This document shows positions 1 to 10,023 of a stretch of 64,000 bases of DNA, piece after piece (within the stretch, counting starts at the first letter, position 1; every line of letters starts with the position of its first letter). The position numbers and the translations under genes were made by a program. Location: contig JARLGW010000012.1 in NCBI GenBank assembly GCA_031292565.1, forward strand, positions 124,001 through 188,000, in the 5' to 3' direction. This DNA is from Paludibacteraceae bacterium. Its GTDB lineage: Bacteria; Bacteroidota; Bacteroidia; Bacteroidales; Paludibacteraceae. A model generated the notes under the pieces. It saw nothing but the letters and a program-made list of their open reading frames with translations. It searched no databases and had not been told where the DNA came from.

Positions 1-99
1 AGTAATGTTATTGAACAGTACTTTCAAGGCAAAAAATGTATATAAATAATTGAACTCTGTTTATCAACTGTAAGGTGATTTTCCTCTTCCTGATTTCAT

Positions 100-130
100 A
101 AAAAAAGCAGCTACCCTAACGGATAGCTGC
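100..130 (-). terminator. Rho-independent terminator of metY
   Basis: Read on the minus strand, GCAGCTATCC pairs with GGGTAGCTGC (one mismatch) and is followed by a run of seven T. It lies about 30 bases beyond the metY stop codon, the expected place for its transcription end. Confidence 0.8.
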
Positions 131-160
131 CTCAAGAAATTTATTTTTTAATCTTTCTTC

Positions 161-1474
<1,314 letters not shown>

Positions 1475-1514
1475 TTATTAGTTCGTGAATAATTTCTTTA
1501 TAATTTTGTTGATG

Positions 1515-1522
1515 CAAAGATA
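1515..1522 (-). promoter_or_regulatory. Bacteroidetes -7 box of metY, with an inverted repeat just upstream
   Basis: TATCTTTG on the minus strand fits the phylum's TAnnTTTG consensus and sits 53 bases before the metY ATG. No strict -33 TTTG is seen at 19-21 bases. A perfect 8-bp inverted repeat (AAATGCCA, 6 bases, TGGCATTT; 1543-1564) occupies the -33 side. Confidence 0.6.
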
Positions 1523-1863
1523 GACGCCTTATTTAAGGTCATAAATGCCAAAAGCGTGGCATTTTTGTACCATAAACATGGTAGAACCTGCTTTAGTTCA
1601 GTGAATTTCTGTGTTTTAAGTGATTTTTTGCTTAATTAGTTTGACTGCAAATTATTGAAAGAAAAAAATTACCATCTTATTAAATGAGATATTTGGAAAA
1701 TATTATTTCATTTGTAATACCAACCCATAGTTTTCAACTGATAGTTCTTTGCACCATCCATTGGAAATAAAAAACTACTTTTACCCTTACACTAAATGTT
1801 TCTATTTCTAGTTTTTAAGAAAAAGGACTGAATTAAATTGCCGAAAAAAGGAATAACGAATGA

Positions 1864-2049
1864 CAGCCAAAATCAACAGTAGATATCTACGATCGTTTCG
1901 GCAAACCAATTATACACTATAATGGTACTGATTTGGGTTGGGATGGAAATTATCTAGGGCACCCGCTACCATCCACCGATTATTGGTATATCATTACTCT
2001 ACCCGAAACTGCCGAACGAATAACCGGACATGTTACCTTGAAAAGATAA
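1864..2049 (+). pseudogene. Remnant of a T9SS type B (gliding-motility-associated) C-terminal sorting domain
   Basis: One open frame, preceded by TGA at 1861 and lacking a start, translates to about 61 residues. They include DIYDRFGKPI, GWDGNYLGHPLPSTDYW and a terminal GHVTLKR-stop. That is the last part of the CHU_C/type B sorting domain found on proteins exported by the type IX system (family pattern known; match by eye). Nothing upstream in 1463-1860 reads as the rest of such a protein, so this is a decayed or rearranged 3' end. A strong hairpin terminator still follows it. The rest of the 1463-2186 gap shows nothing else I can name. Confidence 0.75.
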
Positions 2050-2075
2050 AATTTAACTCATAGTTGCTCACAGTC

Positions 2076-2110
2076 AAAACCTGCCAAGTTTTTAATATTT
2101 GGCAGGTTTT
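2076..2110 (+). terminator. Hairpin terminator after the sorting-domain remnant
   Basis: AAAACCTGCCAA, 11-base loop, TTGGCAGGTTTT, then CTTTT: a perfect 12-bp stem, probably active in both directions. It resembles in style the AAACCTTCTAAG hairpins at 9904 and 39202. Confidence 0.7.
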
Positions 2111-2186
2111 CTTTTATCAATTTATAAATAGCAAATATCTTTAAATATTTTCACTATTTTAGTGCCCCTAAAAACACAATCAAAAA

Positions 2187-3725
2187 ATGCTTGTTAAAAC
2201 ATACGGATCGGCGGTACAAGGCATCAATGCCACCATAGTTACAATAGAAGTAAACGTGTCGCAAGGCATTAAATTTCATTTGGTAGGGTTACCTGACAAT
2301 GCCGTGAAAGAAAGTCACGAGCGTATTCTTTCCGCCCTGTCATACAACAGCCTTAAAGTGCCTCGCCGGCAAGTAGTAGTTAACATGGCTCCGGCGGATA
2401 TTAGGAAAGAAGGTTCGGCTTACGACCTGCCCATCGCTATTGGGATGCTCGCTGCCGACGAAGCTCTTTGTGCCGATGAAATAGGTAAATACGTTATCAT
2501 GGGTGAACTCTCACTAGACGGTAGCCTGCAACCCATCAAAGGCGTGCTGCCCATTGCCATCAAAGCCCGTGAGGACGGATTTAAAGGTTTCATCCTACCC
2601 AAGCAAAACAGTCGCGAAGCCGCCGTTGTGAATAACCTCGAAGTATATGGGGTGGAAAACATCAAACAAGTAGTGGATTTTTTCAACGGCGATGCCAAGC
2701 TGGAACCCACGGAAGTAAATACCCGTGAGGAATTTTTTGATCAAGTAAACCAATTTGAAGTCGATTTCTCCGATGTAAAAGGGCAGGAAAACGTGAAACG
2801 AGCATTGGAAGTTTCGGCTGCCGGCGGACACAACATCATTATGGTAGGCCCTCCCGGAGCCGGAAAATCAATGATGGCCAAACGAATGCCCACCATCCTA
2901 CCCCCACTCACGTTGCAAGAAGCATTGGAAACTACCAAAATACATTCCGTGGCCGGAAAGATTGGCGGCAACACCTCACTCATGGCGCAACGCCCGTTCC
3001 GCAGTCCGCATCACACCATTTCGGATGTTGCCTTAGTAGGTGGCGGTTCTTTTCCACAACCCGGAGAAATTTCGTTGGCTCATAACGGCGTACTCTTCCT
3101 TGACGAATTGCCAGAATTTAAGCGCACGGTGCTCGAAGTATTGCGCCAACCGCTTGAAGACCGCAAAATAAGCATCTCCCGTTCCAAGTTCGCGGTAGAT
3201 TACCCAGCCAGTTTTATGCTCGTTGCGTCCATGAATCCATGTCCTTGCGGATATTATAACCATCCCGAAAAAGAATGCGTATGCGGCCCCGGACAGGTGC
3301 AAAAATACCTAAGCCGTATTTCCGGCCCCCTACTCGACCGCATTGACATTCATATAGAAATAGTACCCGTGCCGTTTGAAAAACTTTCCGAGCAACGGGA
3401 AGCCGAACCAAGTGCCGTGATTCGTGAGCGGGTAATTTCCACCCGACAAGTACAGGCCGAACGCTTCAAAGATACCGAAGGCGTATATTGCAACGCCCAA
3501 ATGAGCAGCAAGCAATTGCGCAAATATGCAGCACCCGACGAAGCCGGCTCCGCTTTACTGAAAAACGCCATGCAACGCCTCAACCTTTCGGCACGTGCTT
3601 ACGACCGCATACTGAAAGTGTCGCGCACCATTGCCGACATGGAGAACAGCGAGAACATTCAATCCCAGCATATTGCCGAAGCCATTAATTATAGAAATTT
3701 GGATCGGGAAGGTTGGGCGGGATAA
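2187..3725 (+). CDS. yifB: YifB/ComM family Mg-chelatase-like AAA+ ATPase
   Basis: Full-length (512 residues) member of the YifB/ComM family. ComM is a hexameric helicase that promotes branch migration during natural transformation; in other bacteria the role is less defined. The N-terminal ChlI-like (Lon-protease-like) domain spans about 1-170 and the AAA+ core about 190-400. Walker A is GPPGAGKS (221-228), Walker B is VLFLDELPEF (302-311), and the cysteine-rich MNPCPCGYY (349-357) is followed by a second Cys pair at 364/366. A C-terminal helical domain follows. No clear Shine-Dalgarno is seen, as is usual in Bacteroidetes. It appears monocistronic; a small hairpin (3739-3753) follows the stop. 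Confidence 0.92.
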   Translation: MLVKTYGSAVQGINATIVTIEVNVSQGIKFHLVGLPDNAVKESHERILSALSYNSLKVPRRQVVVNMAPADIRKEGSAYDLPIAIGMLAADEALCADEIGKYVIMGELSLDGSLQPIKGVLPIAIKAREDGFKGFILPKQNSREAAVVNNLEVYGVENIKQVVDFFNGDAKLEPTEVNTREEFFDQVNQFEVDFSDVKGQENVKRALEVSAAGGHNIIMVGPPGAGKSMMAKRMPTILPPLTLQEALETTKIHSVAGKIGGNTSLMAQRPFRSPHHTISDVALVGGGSFPQPGEISLAHNGVLFLDELPEFKRTVLEVLRQPLEDRKISISRSKFAVDYPASFMLVASMNPCPCGYYNHPEKECVCGPGQVQKYLSRISGPLLDRIDIHIEIVPVPFEKLSEQREAEPSAVIRERVISTRQVQAERFKDTEGVYCNAQMSSKQLRKYAAPDEAGSALLKNAMQRLNLSARAYDRILKVSRTIADMENSENIQSQHIAEAINYRNLDREGWAG

Positions 3726-3738
3726 AAAGCCTCCAGGC

Positions 3739-3753
3739 TCCTCCTTTGGAGGA
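3739..3753. other. Short hairpin after yifB
   Basis: TCCTCC-TTT-GGAGGA forms a 6-bp stem with a 3-base loop, 14 bases after the yifB stop. It has no T run, so it is a weak terminator at best and may instead be an RNA-stability element. Confidence 0.35.
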
Positions 3754-3847
3754 TCGATTTCAAAAATATGGGGCTGCACGCATGTAAAGTTTTTTACGCT
3801 TCACAGCATTTTAAACTTTTTCAAATCCCTTATTTCCAAAAAGATTA

Positions 3848-3855
3848 TATCTTTG
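3848..3855 (+). promoter_or_regulatory. -7 box of ahcY
   Basis: TATCTTTG, 27 bases before the ATG at 3882. It lies inside the longer open frame that begins at 3768, so that frame's extra 38 codons are upstream of the promoter and should not be translated as part of AhcY. Confidence 0.6.
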
Positions 3856-3881
3856 CAGCTCATTTATTAAACATATATTTT

Positions 3882-5300
3882 ATGTCAACTTTATTTCCTA
3901 CTAATCTGCCTTACAAAGTGGCAGACATGGGTTTGGCTGAATTCGGTCGTAAAGAAATCGAAATTGCCGAACACGAAATGCCGGGATTAATGGCCGTCCG
4001 CAAAAAATATAACGGACAAAAGCCTCTGAAAGGTGCACGCATCACCGGCTCACTGCACATGACTATTCAAACTGCAGTTTTAATCGAAACATTAGTAGAG
4101 CTTGGTGCCGACGTGCGCTGGGCTAGCTGTAACATCTTTTCCACGCAAGACCACGCGGCGGCGGCCATTGCAGCAGCCGGAGTGCCTGTATTTGCATGGA
4201 AAGGCGAATCGTTGGAAGAATATTGGTGGTGTACCGATATGGCGCTACGTTTTCCCGAAGGCAAAGGCCCGAATTTGATCGTGGACGACGGTGGCGATGC
4301 CACGCTATTGGTTCACTGGGGCTTTAAAGCCGAAGACGATACTAAAACCATTGATAGAAAGGGCGGAAACCATGAAGAACAAGTAATTTTAGATACTCTT
4401 CACCGCGTCCTTACGGAAGACAACAAACGTTGGCACAACACGATAGCCGAATTGAAAGGCGTTTCGGAAGAAACTACTACCGGTGTGCACCGCTTGTACC
4501 AAATGATGGAAAAAGGAGAATTACTTATCCCTGCCATCAATGTAAACGACTCGGTAACAAAATCGAAATTCGATAACCTATACGGTTGTCGCGAATCATT
4601 GGCCGACGGGATCAAACGTGCCACCGATGTAATGATCGCGGGTAAAGTTTGTGTCGTACTAGGTTATGGCGATGTAGGTAAAGGCTGTGCACACTCCATG
4701 CGTTCTTATGGAGCCCGTGTATTGGTAACCGAAATCGACCCGATTTGTGCCCTTCAAGCTGCCATGGAAGGTTTTGAAGTAACTACGATGGAAGAAGCCG
4801 TAAAAGAAGGAAACATTTTCGTAACCACTACCGGGAATCTTGACGTTATCACCATCGACCATTTGAAAGTAATGAACGATCAGGCTATTGTATGTAACAT
4901 CGGCCATTTCGATAATGAAATACAAGTGGATAAACTGGTAAACTTCCCAGGTATTAAACATACTAACATCAAACCTCAGGTGGATAAATATACCTTCCCA
5001 ACCGGAAACAGTATTTTCTTGTTAGCCGAAGGCCGTTTAGTAAATTTAGGATGCGCTACCGGACACCCATCGTTTGTAATGAGTAACTCGTTTACCAACC
5101 AAACTTTGGCTCAATTGGATTTGTGGACAAAGAAATACGAAGTTGGCGTATATCGCCTGCCTAAGTATTTAGACGAAGAAGTGGCTCGCTTGCACTTGAA
5201 ACGTATCGGTGTTAAGCTTACCACGCTTACCGACCAACAAGCTGCATACCTTGGTGTAGATACTAAGGGTCCGTATAAAGCCGACCATTACAGATATTAG
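3882..5300 (+). CDS. ahcY: Adenosylhomocysteinase
   Basis: S-adenosylhomocysteine hydrolase: reversible NAD-dependent cleavage of SAH to adenosine and homocysteine, removing the inhibitory product of SAM methylations. It has 472 residues, the usual bacterial length. Seen: SLHMTIQTA (57-65) in the substrate domain, [19 protein letters not shown] (222-240), the NAD-binding GYGDVGKG (261-268), and the diagnostic C-terminus KADHYRY. The frame is open from 3768, but family alignment ([22 protein letters not shown]) and the -7 box at 3848 fix the start at 3882. A perfect hairpin follows the stop. No SAM or SAH riboswitch is visible in the short leader. Confidence 0.95.
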   Translation: MSTLFPTNLPYKVADMGLAEFGRKEIEIAEHEMPGLMAVRKKYNGQKPLKGARITGSLHMTIQTAVLIETLVELGADVRWASCNIFSTQDHAAAAIAAAGVPVFAWKGESLEEYWWCTDMALRFPEGKGPNLIVDDGGDATLLVHWGFKAEDDTKTIDRKGGNHEEQVILDTLHRVLTEDNKRWHNTIAELKGVSEETTTGVHRLYQMMEKGELLIPAINVNDSVTKSKFDNLYGCRESLADGIKRATDVMIAGKVCVVLGYGDVGKGCAHSMRSYGARVLVTEIDPICALQAAMEGFEVTTMEEAVKEGNIFVTTTGNLDVITIDHLKVMNDQAIVCNIGHFDNEIQVDKLVNFPGIKHTNIKPQVDKYTFPTGNSIFLLAEGRLVNLGCATGHPSFVMSNSFTNQTLAQLDLWTKKYEVGVYRLPKYLDEEVARLHLKRIGVKLTTLTDQQAAYLGVDTKGPYKADHYRY

Positions 5301-5350
5301 AAACAATTAATAATGTATAATTGAGGATTCTTGATTGAGAACATACAAAT

Positions 5351-5388
5351 AAAAATCGGCTCAGAGTTTCTGAGCCGATTTTTTGTTT
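5351..5388. terminator. Bidirectional terminator between ahcY and the T9SS hydrolase
   Basis: AAAAATCGGCTCAGA pairs perfectly with TCTGAGCCGATTTTT around a 3-base loop. A and T runs on the two flanks allow it to stop transcription from both converging genes. Confidence 0.85.
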
Positions 5389-5431
5389 TTATACGGTGTT
5401 TTATCTCTACACTGCTTGTAAAGAGTGAGTT

Positions 5432-7999
5432 TTATTTACTTACAATAAACTTTTGTACTACATTTTCATCGCCAACTTGAATCTTAGCAAAATAAACTCC
5501 TGCAGCTAACGACGAAAGATTAAGTTGCGTGGTTTCACTACTTAATTCTTGAGTAAGAATTAAGGTTCCCTTGTCGCTATATAACTTTATTTCAGTCATT
5601 TTTCCGGCACACTGGATATTAAGCATGTTTACTACCGGGTTTGGGTACAATTTCACCAGTCCAATTAACGAACTGTTTTCCTGCACCTTTAGATATACCG
5701 AAGTTGCCGCCGAAGTTTGATAGCCATTTGTTGCTTTATAGGTAAATTGATCATCACCATAATAGTCGGCATCCGGTACATACACAAAGGAACCGTTTGC
5801 AGCCAAACTAATAAATCCATGAGCAGGAGGCGTTATCAACACTGCTTGAGCACTGTCGTTTTCCAGCAACAAATCATTACATAGCACGCCGTCCACTTTC
5901 TTCACCACATTTTGGTTGTTCATTTGCACGCTATACGCGTCTTCATAACCAACGTACATGCCATCAAAGGTTTTTAAGTTTTCTTGTACCGTGGCGTATC
6001 CGTCTTTTTTATACGAAACCACATTGTTAAAGTTGTTCCATGTATCCCAAGTATAACGGCTTGAAGTACTCAGCAATTGATTTTTATATTTAATAGAAAT
6101 GGAAATTCCGTCGGACACGGTATCTTCGGTTACCGAGGTAGTAGCCCGGTTATCGTTCATTACAATTTTTCGTCCTGGGTTAATAAATTGCAGTAGTGTC
6201 CACGGGATTCTCACGTTTACCGTATCACCCTTAAACGTCACCGCATCTTTACTTGACGGAGGTAGATTCAATCTGTTAACTTGAAAATGGCCAATGTATT
6301 GTACTTCCGGTTCACCCGAATTATTTTTCCACCGAACTAATTTCCAGGGTTTTCCGGTGGTAGCAATGGAATGATACAATTGCTGATCGGTAGATACGTG
6401 ATGCCAAATGCCATATAAATCGTATGCCTCGGTAACAAATAAATCAGCAGCATCATTGGTTATGCGCAACAAAAATTCAGCCCCGATAGGAATTGTATCC
6501 CCTGTAATAAGTTTTGTTTCACCCAACGTAGCAGCATACGTGTCTAGCGCAATCCAAAGCGTATCCAAATTAGAGAAAGATTGATTCAATGGTAGTTGTA
6601 AATTGAAATAAGAATAATCAATCCCGGCTTTTACTTTCTTCACAGAACTTCCCGTGGGAAATGTTTCCCAATCCTGATAAGTGAAATCGCCTCTTTTAAA
6701 GCCTATCATTCCAAAGTTTTGTTCCGCCGAAGCCACATTTTGCCACATCACACGGTTGTCAACCGGGAAATCAAACGGATCGCAAATCCACGTAGATTTG
6801 AACCATTCGTCAATCCATGCAAACTGAACCCCACCGGCACAACCTGTGGAAAGAATATTTTTCATTAAACGGACATCTACTTTCCCTTGATTCAATTCAT
6901 CAAAGCCTCCATGATTCATGCCGCTTTCCGAATAATGAGCGATACCCCAACTGGAAGGAACTCCAAATTCAGCAATCAACAGGGGTATTTTTTTATAATA
7001 AGCCTTCAAATAGGTTAAATAGCCCAAGTAACTATTTTGCCCATCGTTGTCATAATAGGGCAAGTACAATGAATCTCGGCTAACAAAATCAGGATAATAC
7101 GGGTAGGCGTGATAACTTATAAAAAAGCCGGCTTTCGCTTTACTAAAATCCGTTCCCGACAAATCTATTTGAGCAATATCTTCCTGCGTCGTTGTTTCTG
7201 TAGGATGCTTCAACGGGTCGAGAGTAGGCCAGCTGGAAAACGAAACAGGTCGTTGCGTTTGATAATTACTTTGCTCGTAAATCAATAACGAATCAAGCTT
7301 TTGTGTAACAAAAATTTCCGAGGCTTTAACGCCCGAAATAAATAAATAATTACCGGAGTAAGAAGTCAGATTCGGATAATTTGCATTGGTCGTGAGCACT
7401 TCGTCGGGCGAAACTTCCCTACCGATAATATAAGCTAAAAGCCATTTACTAATGTCAACGGTATAATTACCATACGCTTTACCATATCGAAACGCAATGC
7501 TCCTTTTGCCATGCACACAATCCACATCCTCTTGCATTTCCTGCTTAAAGGTCGAAGAAATGCGAAAAAGATCATTGTTGTAAGCCGTGGACTCTTCTTC
7601 CAGCCAAACACCTTGAATAAGATAGATGGGATTATTGGGATGAGCCAAATTGAAAGAATCCAACACCTCATAAAAACGAGGGAAGTGGAGTGTATAAAGA
7701 CGAACACAATTGTAGCCGGCCTCTTTGATTTCACTCAACCATTGTGAATATTGGGCACGTGTAGCAGCCAATTCTCCGGGATACGTACCCGGAACAGCTA
7801 CACTAAGGTTTGTACCCTTTACCGTAATGGGAACATACTTTTCTCCATTCCAACATGTTAAATGAGCGGTATCGGTCGAAAACGGATACGCATTTTGAGT
7901 AGAAACATCTATTCGCGTTGCTGTAACTTGTGCTCGTATTTGAACTAAAGTGGAGCTAAAGAATAAGATGAAAAGTAAAAACTTACTTATTTTATTCAT
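5432..7999 (-). CDS. Secreted TIM-barrel glycosidase-like protein with cadherin-like domain and T9SS type A tail
   Basis: Exported multidomain protein of 855 residues; the specific substrate is not recognisable. A signal peptide occupies about 1-24 (hydrophobic LLFILFFSS). Residues about 40-420 read as a clan-A-like (beta/alpha)8 barrel: YNCVRLYTLHFPRFYEV (strand 2/3), YLIQGVWLEE, IIGREVSPDE with Glu195 as acid/base candidate, YHAYPYYP, and LLIAEFGVPSSWG with Glu344 as nucleophile candidate. A beta-rich middle is followed by a cadherin-like/tandem Ig domain (GSFVYVPDADYYGDDQFTY) and a Por-type sorting tail (LYPNPVVN ... GVYFAKI ... KFIVSK). The upstream codon at 8002 is TTG; the ATG at 7999 is preferred. 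It probably acts at the cell surface on polysaccharide. Confidence is high for secretion, moderate for hydrolase. Confidence 0.75.
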   Translation of the reverse strand: MNKISKFLLFILFFSSTLVQIRAQVTATRIDVSTQNAYPFSTDTAHLTCWNGEKYVPITVKGTNLSVAVPGTYPGELAATRAQYSQWLSEIKEAGYNCVRLYTLHFPRFYEVLDSFNLAHPNNPIYLIQGVWLEEESTAYNNDLFRISSTFKQEMQEDVDCVHGKRSIAFRYGKAYGNYTVDISKWLLAYIIGREVSPDEVLTTNANYPNLTSYSGNYLFISGVKASEIFVTQKLDSLLIYEQSNYQTQRPVSFSSWPTLDPLKHPTETTTQEDIAQIDLSGTDFSKAKAGFFISYHAYPYYPDFVSRDSLYLPYYDNDGQNSYLGYLTYLKAYYKKIPLLIAEFGVPSSWGIAHYSESGMNHGGFDELNQGKVDVRLMKNILSTGCAGGVQFAWIDEWFKSTWICDPFDFPVDNRVMWQNVASAEQNFGMIGFKRGDFTYQDWETFPTGSSVKKVKAGIDYSYFNLQLPLNQSFSNLDTLWIALDTYAATLGETKLITGDTIPIGAEFLLRITNDAADLFVTEAYDLYGIWHHVSTDQQLYHSIATTGKPWKLVRWKNNSGEPEVQYIGHFQVNRLNLPPSSKDAVTFKGDTVNVRIPWTLLQFINPGRKIVMNDNRATTSVTEDTVSDGISISIKYKNQLLSTSSRYTWDTWNNFNNVVSYKKDGYATVQENLKTFDGMYVGYEDAYSVQMNNQNVVKKVDGVLCNDLLLENDSAQAVLITPPAHGFISLAANGSFVYVPDADYYGDDQFTYKATNGYQTSAATSVYLKVQENSSLIGLVKLYPNPVVNMLNIQCAGKMTEIKLYSDKGTLILTQELSSETTQLNLSSLAAGVYFAKIQVGDENVVQKFIVSK

Positions 8000-8112
8000 C
8001 AAATAAAAATTTAGTTAGAATAAAAATCACACAGAAAGCCCTGTTTCCATACTATAGCAAACAACTGATACTTTTGCATTTGCACAAAAACAAGAATTAC
8101 AAATTAAAGAAA

Positions 8113-8613
8113 TTATTGTTTGGATTTGAGAAAAAAAAGGAAAAACTTTGAGTTGAATGTGTTTTTATTTTTTCGGAGTAGAATATAAGTAGCGTATAAT
8201 AAAACAAGAATTATTAAAATAACATTGCCATTGCCAATTGGGGTCATATAATATTCCAAATATCCACCCAAAGGAGAACTCGGTTCGTCAGCAGAATCCC
8301 AAACACCATCATTATCTAAATCGGCTACTAACAACCCCGGCATATTAGGTGAGGGAACTAAAATATAGCGAATTCCACCTGCTATCACTGAATCACCTGC
8401 CACAAAAGGCACTCCGTAATAAATAAGATTATTTGCTCCTGATTCATAATAACTTAAAGAATCCTGCTTATAAGTTGTTCCGAGCATTGAGTTTGATGAA
8501 GGTAAATTTCCTCCTACCACGCCATATCCAACTGCTGGGTATGATGAAGCAAAAAGGCTTGAAGTAAAACAACAAGCAAACAAAACAATCAATATAACTC
8601 TAATTCCTTTCAT
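8113..8613 (-). CDS. Small exported protein with C-terminal PIGNG + membrane helix + basic tail
   Basis: Not assigned to a named family. With the ATG at 8613 (the frame also has GTG at 8625) it has 166 residues. It has an N-terminal signal peptide (VILIVLFACCFTSSLFA). A Gly/Ser/Tyr-rich middle contains one calcium-loop-like DLDNDGVWDSADEP. The C-terminus consists of PIGNG, a hydrophobic helix of about 18 residues (VILIILVLLYATYILL) and then RKNKN. This motif-helix-basic order resembles the sorting tails of exosortase-type systems and the hydrophobic ends of many small Bacteroidales surface proteins; it could also be a plain membrane anchor. It lies directly upstream of, and on the same strand as, the T9SS hydrolase. 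Confidence 0.6.
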   Translation of the reverse strand: MKGIRVILIVLFACCFTSSLFASSYPAVGYGVVGGNLPSSNSMLGTTYKQDSLSYYESGANNLIYYGVPFVAGDSVIAGGIRYILVPSPNMPGLLVADLDNDGVWDSADEPSSPLGGYLEYYMTPIGNGNVILIILVLLYATYILLRKNKNTFNSKFFLFFLKSKQ

Positions 8614-8625
8614 CTCTTTTGCCAC

Positions 8626-8940
8626 CTATATTGTTTAACAAATATATAAAAAATAAATGAACATAAAAATGTTTTTTAACATTTAACACTATTTTTTAGA
8701 AAAAAACCCTATCAAATACATCACAAATTCTTACTGACAGATAGAATAATAGAATTCGTGTTTTTTAACATATAGACTATAAGCAATGCAATAATCATAT
8801 TTCATTTTTGAGTGTGTGAAATTAGTTCATTAAAAAAATAGAAGAATAAAAATTATTGATAATTTTCTATTAAGATCTTATGTCACTAATTTCAATCCGT
8901 TTCAATCCGTATCTTTGTACTTCAATTTACGGAACACTTC
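8626..8940. promoter_or_regulatory. Divergent intergenic region with two -7 boxes
   Basis: AT-rich gap between divergent genes. TATATTTG on the minus strand (8639-8646) suits the small exported protein. TATCTTTG on the plus strand (8910-8917) lies 23 bases before the EamA ATG and follows a tandem TTTCAATCCG duplication (8890-8909). A 13-base direct repeat, TGTTTTTTAACAT, occurs at 8670-8682 and 8759-8771. No gene seen. Confidence 0.55.
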
Positions 8941-9831
8941 ATGAAAATTCTTAAAACATACCTATCTCCTATCTTGGCAACCATCTGTTGGGCATTCTCC
9001 TATATTTGGACTAACATGGCTTTTGCTTCCTTTTATCCGGTAACTATCGTTACCATGAGAGTATTGTTTGCCTCGATATTCATGCTTGGATTAGCCTTTT
9101 TCACGCACGGGTTACAAAAGATTCAAATAAAGCATCTTATCTGGTTTTTAGGATTAGGGTTATTGGAACCCTTCGGCTATTTCTTGTGCGAGATTTATGG
9201 GTTAACCATGGTTTCCCCCACTTTCGCGGCAGTTATCTTATCCACTATTCCCCTTTTTTCTCCTTTTATTGCATTTTTCTTTTTACGGGAAAAAATAACT
9301 TGGGCCAACGTTCTTGGAATCGTTATTTCAATGGGAGGAGTTCTCGCAATTTCCGTCGGTGGAAACGGAAGTTTTATTACCAAACCGCTAGGGGTTATAT
9401 TACTATTCGGTGCGGTTTTTATTTCTATTTCCTATTCGGTATCCATTCGAAAACTTTCCAAGTATTATTCCGAAACCACTATTGTTACCTATCAAAACAT
9501 CACAGGAGTGTTACTATTTACCCCCCTGTTTTTCATCATGGATTACGGAAAGAAAGCGCTTCCGTTTGAACCGAAGGCTATGGTTGCCGTTGTTTTATTA
9601 GCAGTATTTGCTTCCGCGCTGGCATTTATCTTTTACACCACCTCGTTGAACAAGTTCGGAGTAACCCGTACCAATATCTTTTTAAATCTACTTCCAGCCA
9701 TCACCGCAGTGCTCTCGGTAACCATGCTTGGTGAACAAATATCCACACAAAAAATATTAGGTTTGGTAATCGTTATCCTTGGTCTTTTTGTAGGTCAATC
9801 AAATTTATCCAAGAAGAAAATTTGCTCTTAA
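8941..9831 (+). CDS. EamA/DMT superfamily inner-membrane transporter
   Basis: A ten-helix drug/metabolite transporter of 296 residues built from two EamA repeats (about 5-140 and 150-290). Each repeat ends in the usual tail: EKITWANVLGIVISMGGV in the first, GEQISTQKILGLVIVILG in the second. Such proteins export amino acids, purines or other metabolites; the substrate cannot be read from the sequence. The ATG follows a -7 box at 8910-8917, so the mRNA leader is short. It is a single-gene unit converging on rpiB. Confidence 0.85.
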   Translation: MKILKTYLSPILATICWAFSYIWTNMAFASFYPVTIVTMRVLFASIFMLGLAFFTHGLQKIQIKHLIWFLGLGLLEPFGYFLCEIYGLTMVSPTFAAVILSTIPLFSPFIAFFFLREKITWANVLGIVISMGGVLAISVGGNGSFITKPLGVILLFGAVFISISYSVSIRKLSKYYSETTIVTYQNITGVLLFTPLFFIMDYGKKALPFEPKAMVAVVLLAVFASALAFIFYTTSLNKFGVTRTNIFLNLLPAITAVLSVTMLGEQISTQKILGLVIVILGLFVGQSNLSKKKICS

Positions 9832-9903
9832 GCCAACGTGAGTTCAACATAAAAGAAACAACTAATTGATCCTCTGCAGGGATCGATATTATTTATTGCT
9901 TCC

Positions 9904-9941
9904 ATGCAAACCTTCTAAGGTTTTAAAATTTAGAAAGTTTC
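9904..9941 (+). repeat. Dispersed 38-base palindromic repeat, copy A
   Basis: The sequence starts ATGCAAACCTTCTAAG and ends TTTAGAAAGTTTC. It matches the reverse complement of 39202-39239 at 34 of 38 positions. It is an imperfect hairpin placed between the converging EamA and rpiB genes, as copy B is between nadA and the aminotransferase. Confidence 0.7.
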
Positions 9942-9952
9942 AAGATACAATA

Positions 9953-9994
9953 AACCCCGATAAGGTGACATTATAATGCCATCACATCGGGGTT
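9953..9994. terminator. Hairpin between EamA transporter and rpiB
   Basis: AACCCCGAT (9953) pairs with ATCGGGGTT (9986), with a second inner stem GTGA...TCAC. Flanking T runs are weak, so it is a probable but not ideal terminator for one or both converging genes. Confidence 0.5.
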
Positions 9995-10023
9995 CATGTT
10001 TTATTCTTAATTGGTTACTTGAT

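Noticed and set aside
3768-3881. N-terminal extension of AhcY (38 extra codons in frame)
   Set aside because: It contains the -7 box TATCTTTG at 3848 and lacks family similarity; the ATG at 3882 gives the normal length.
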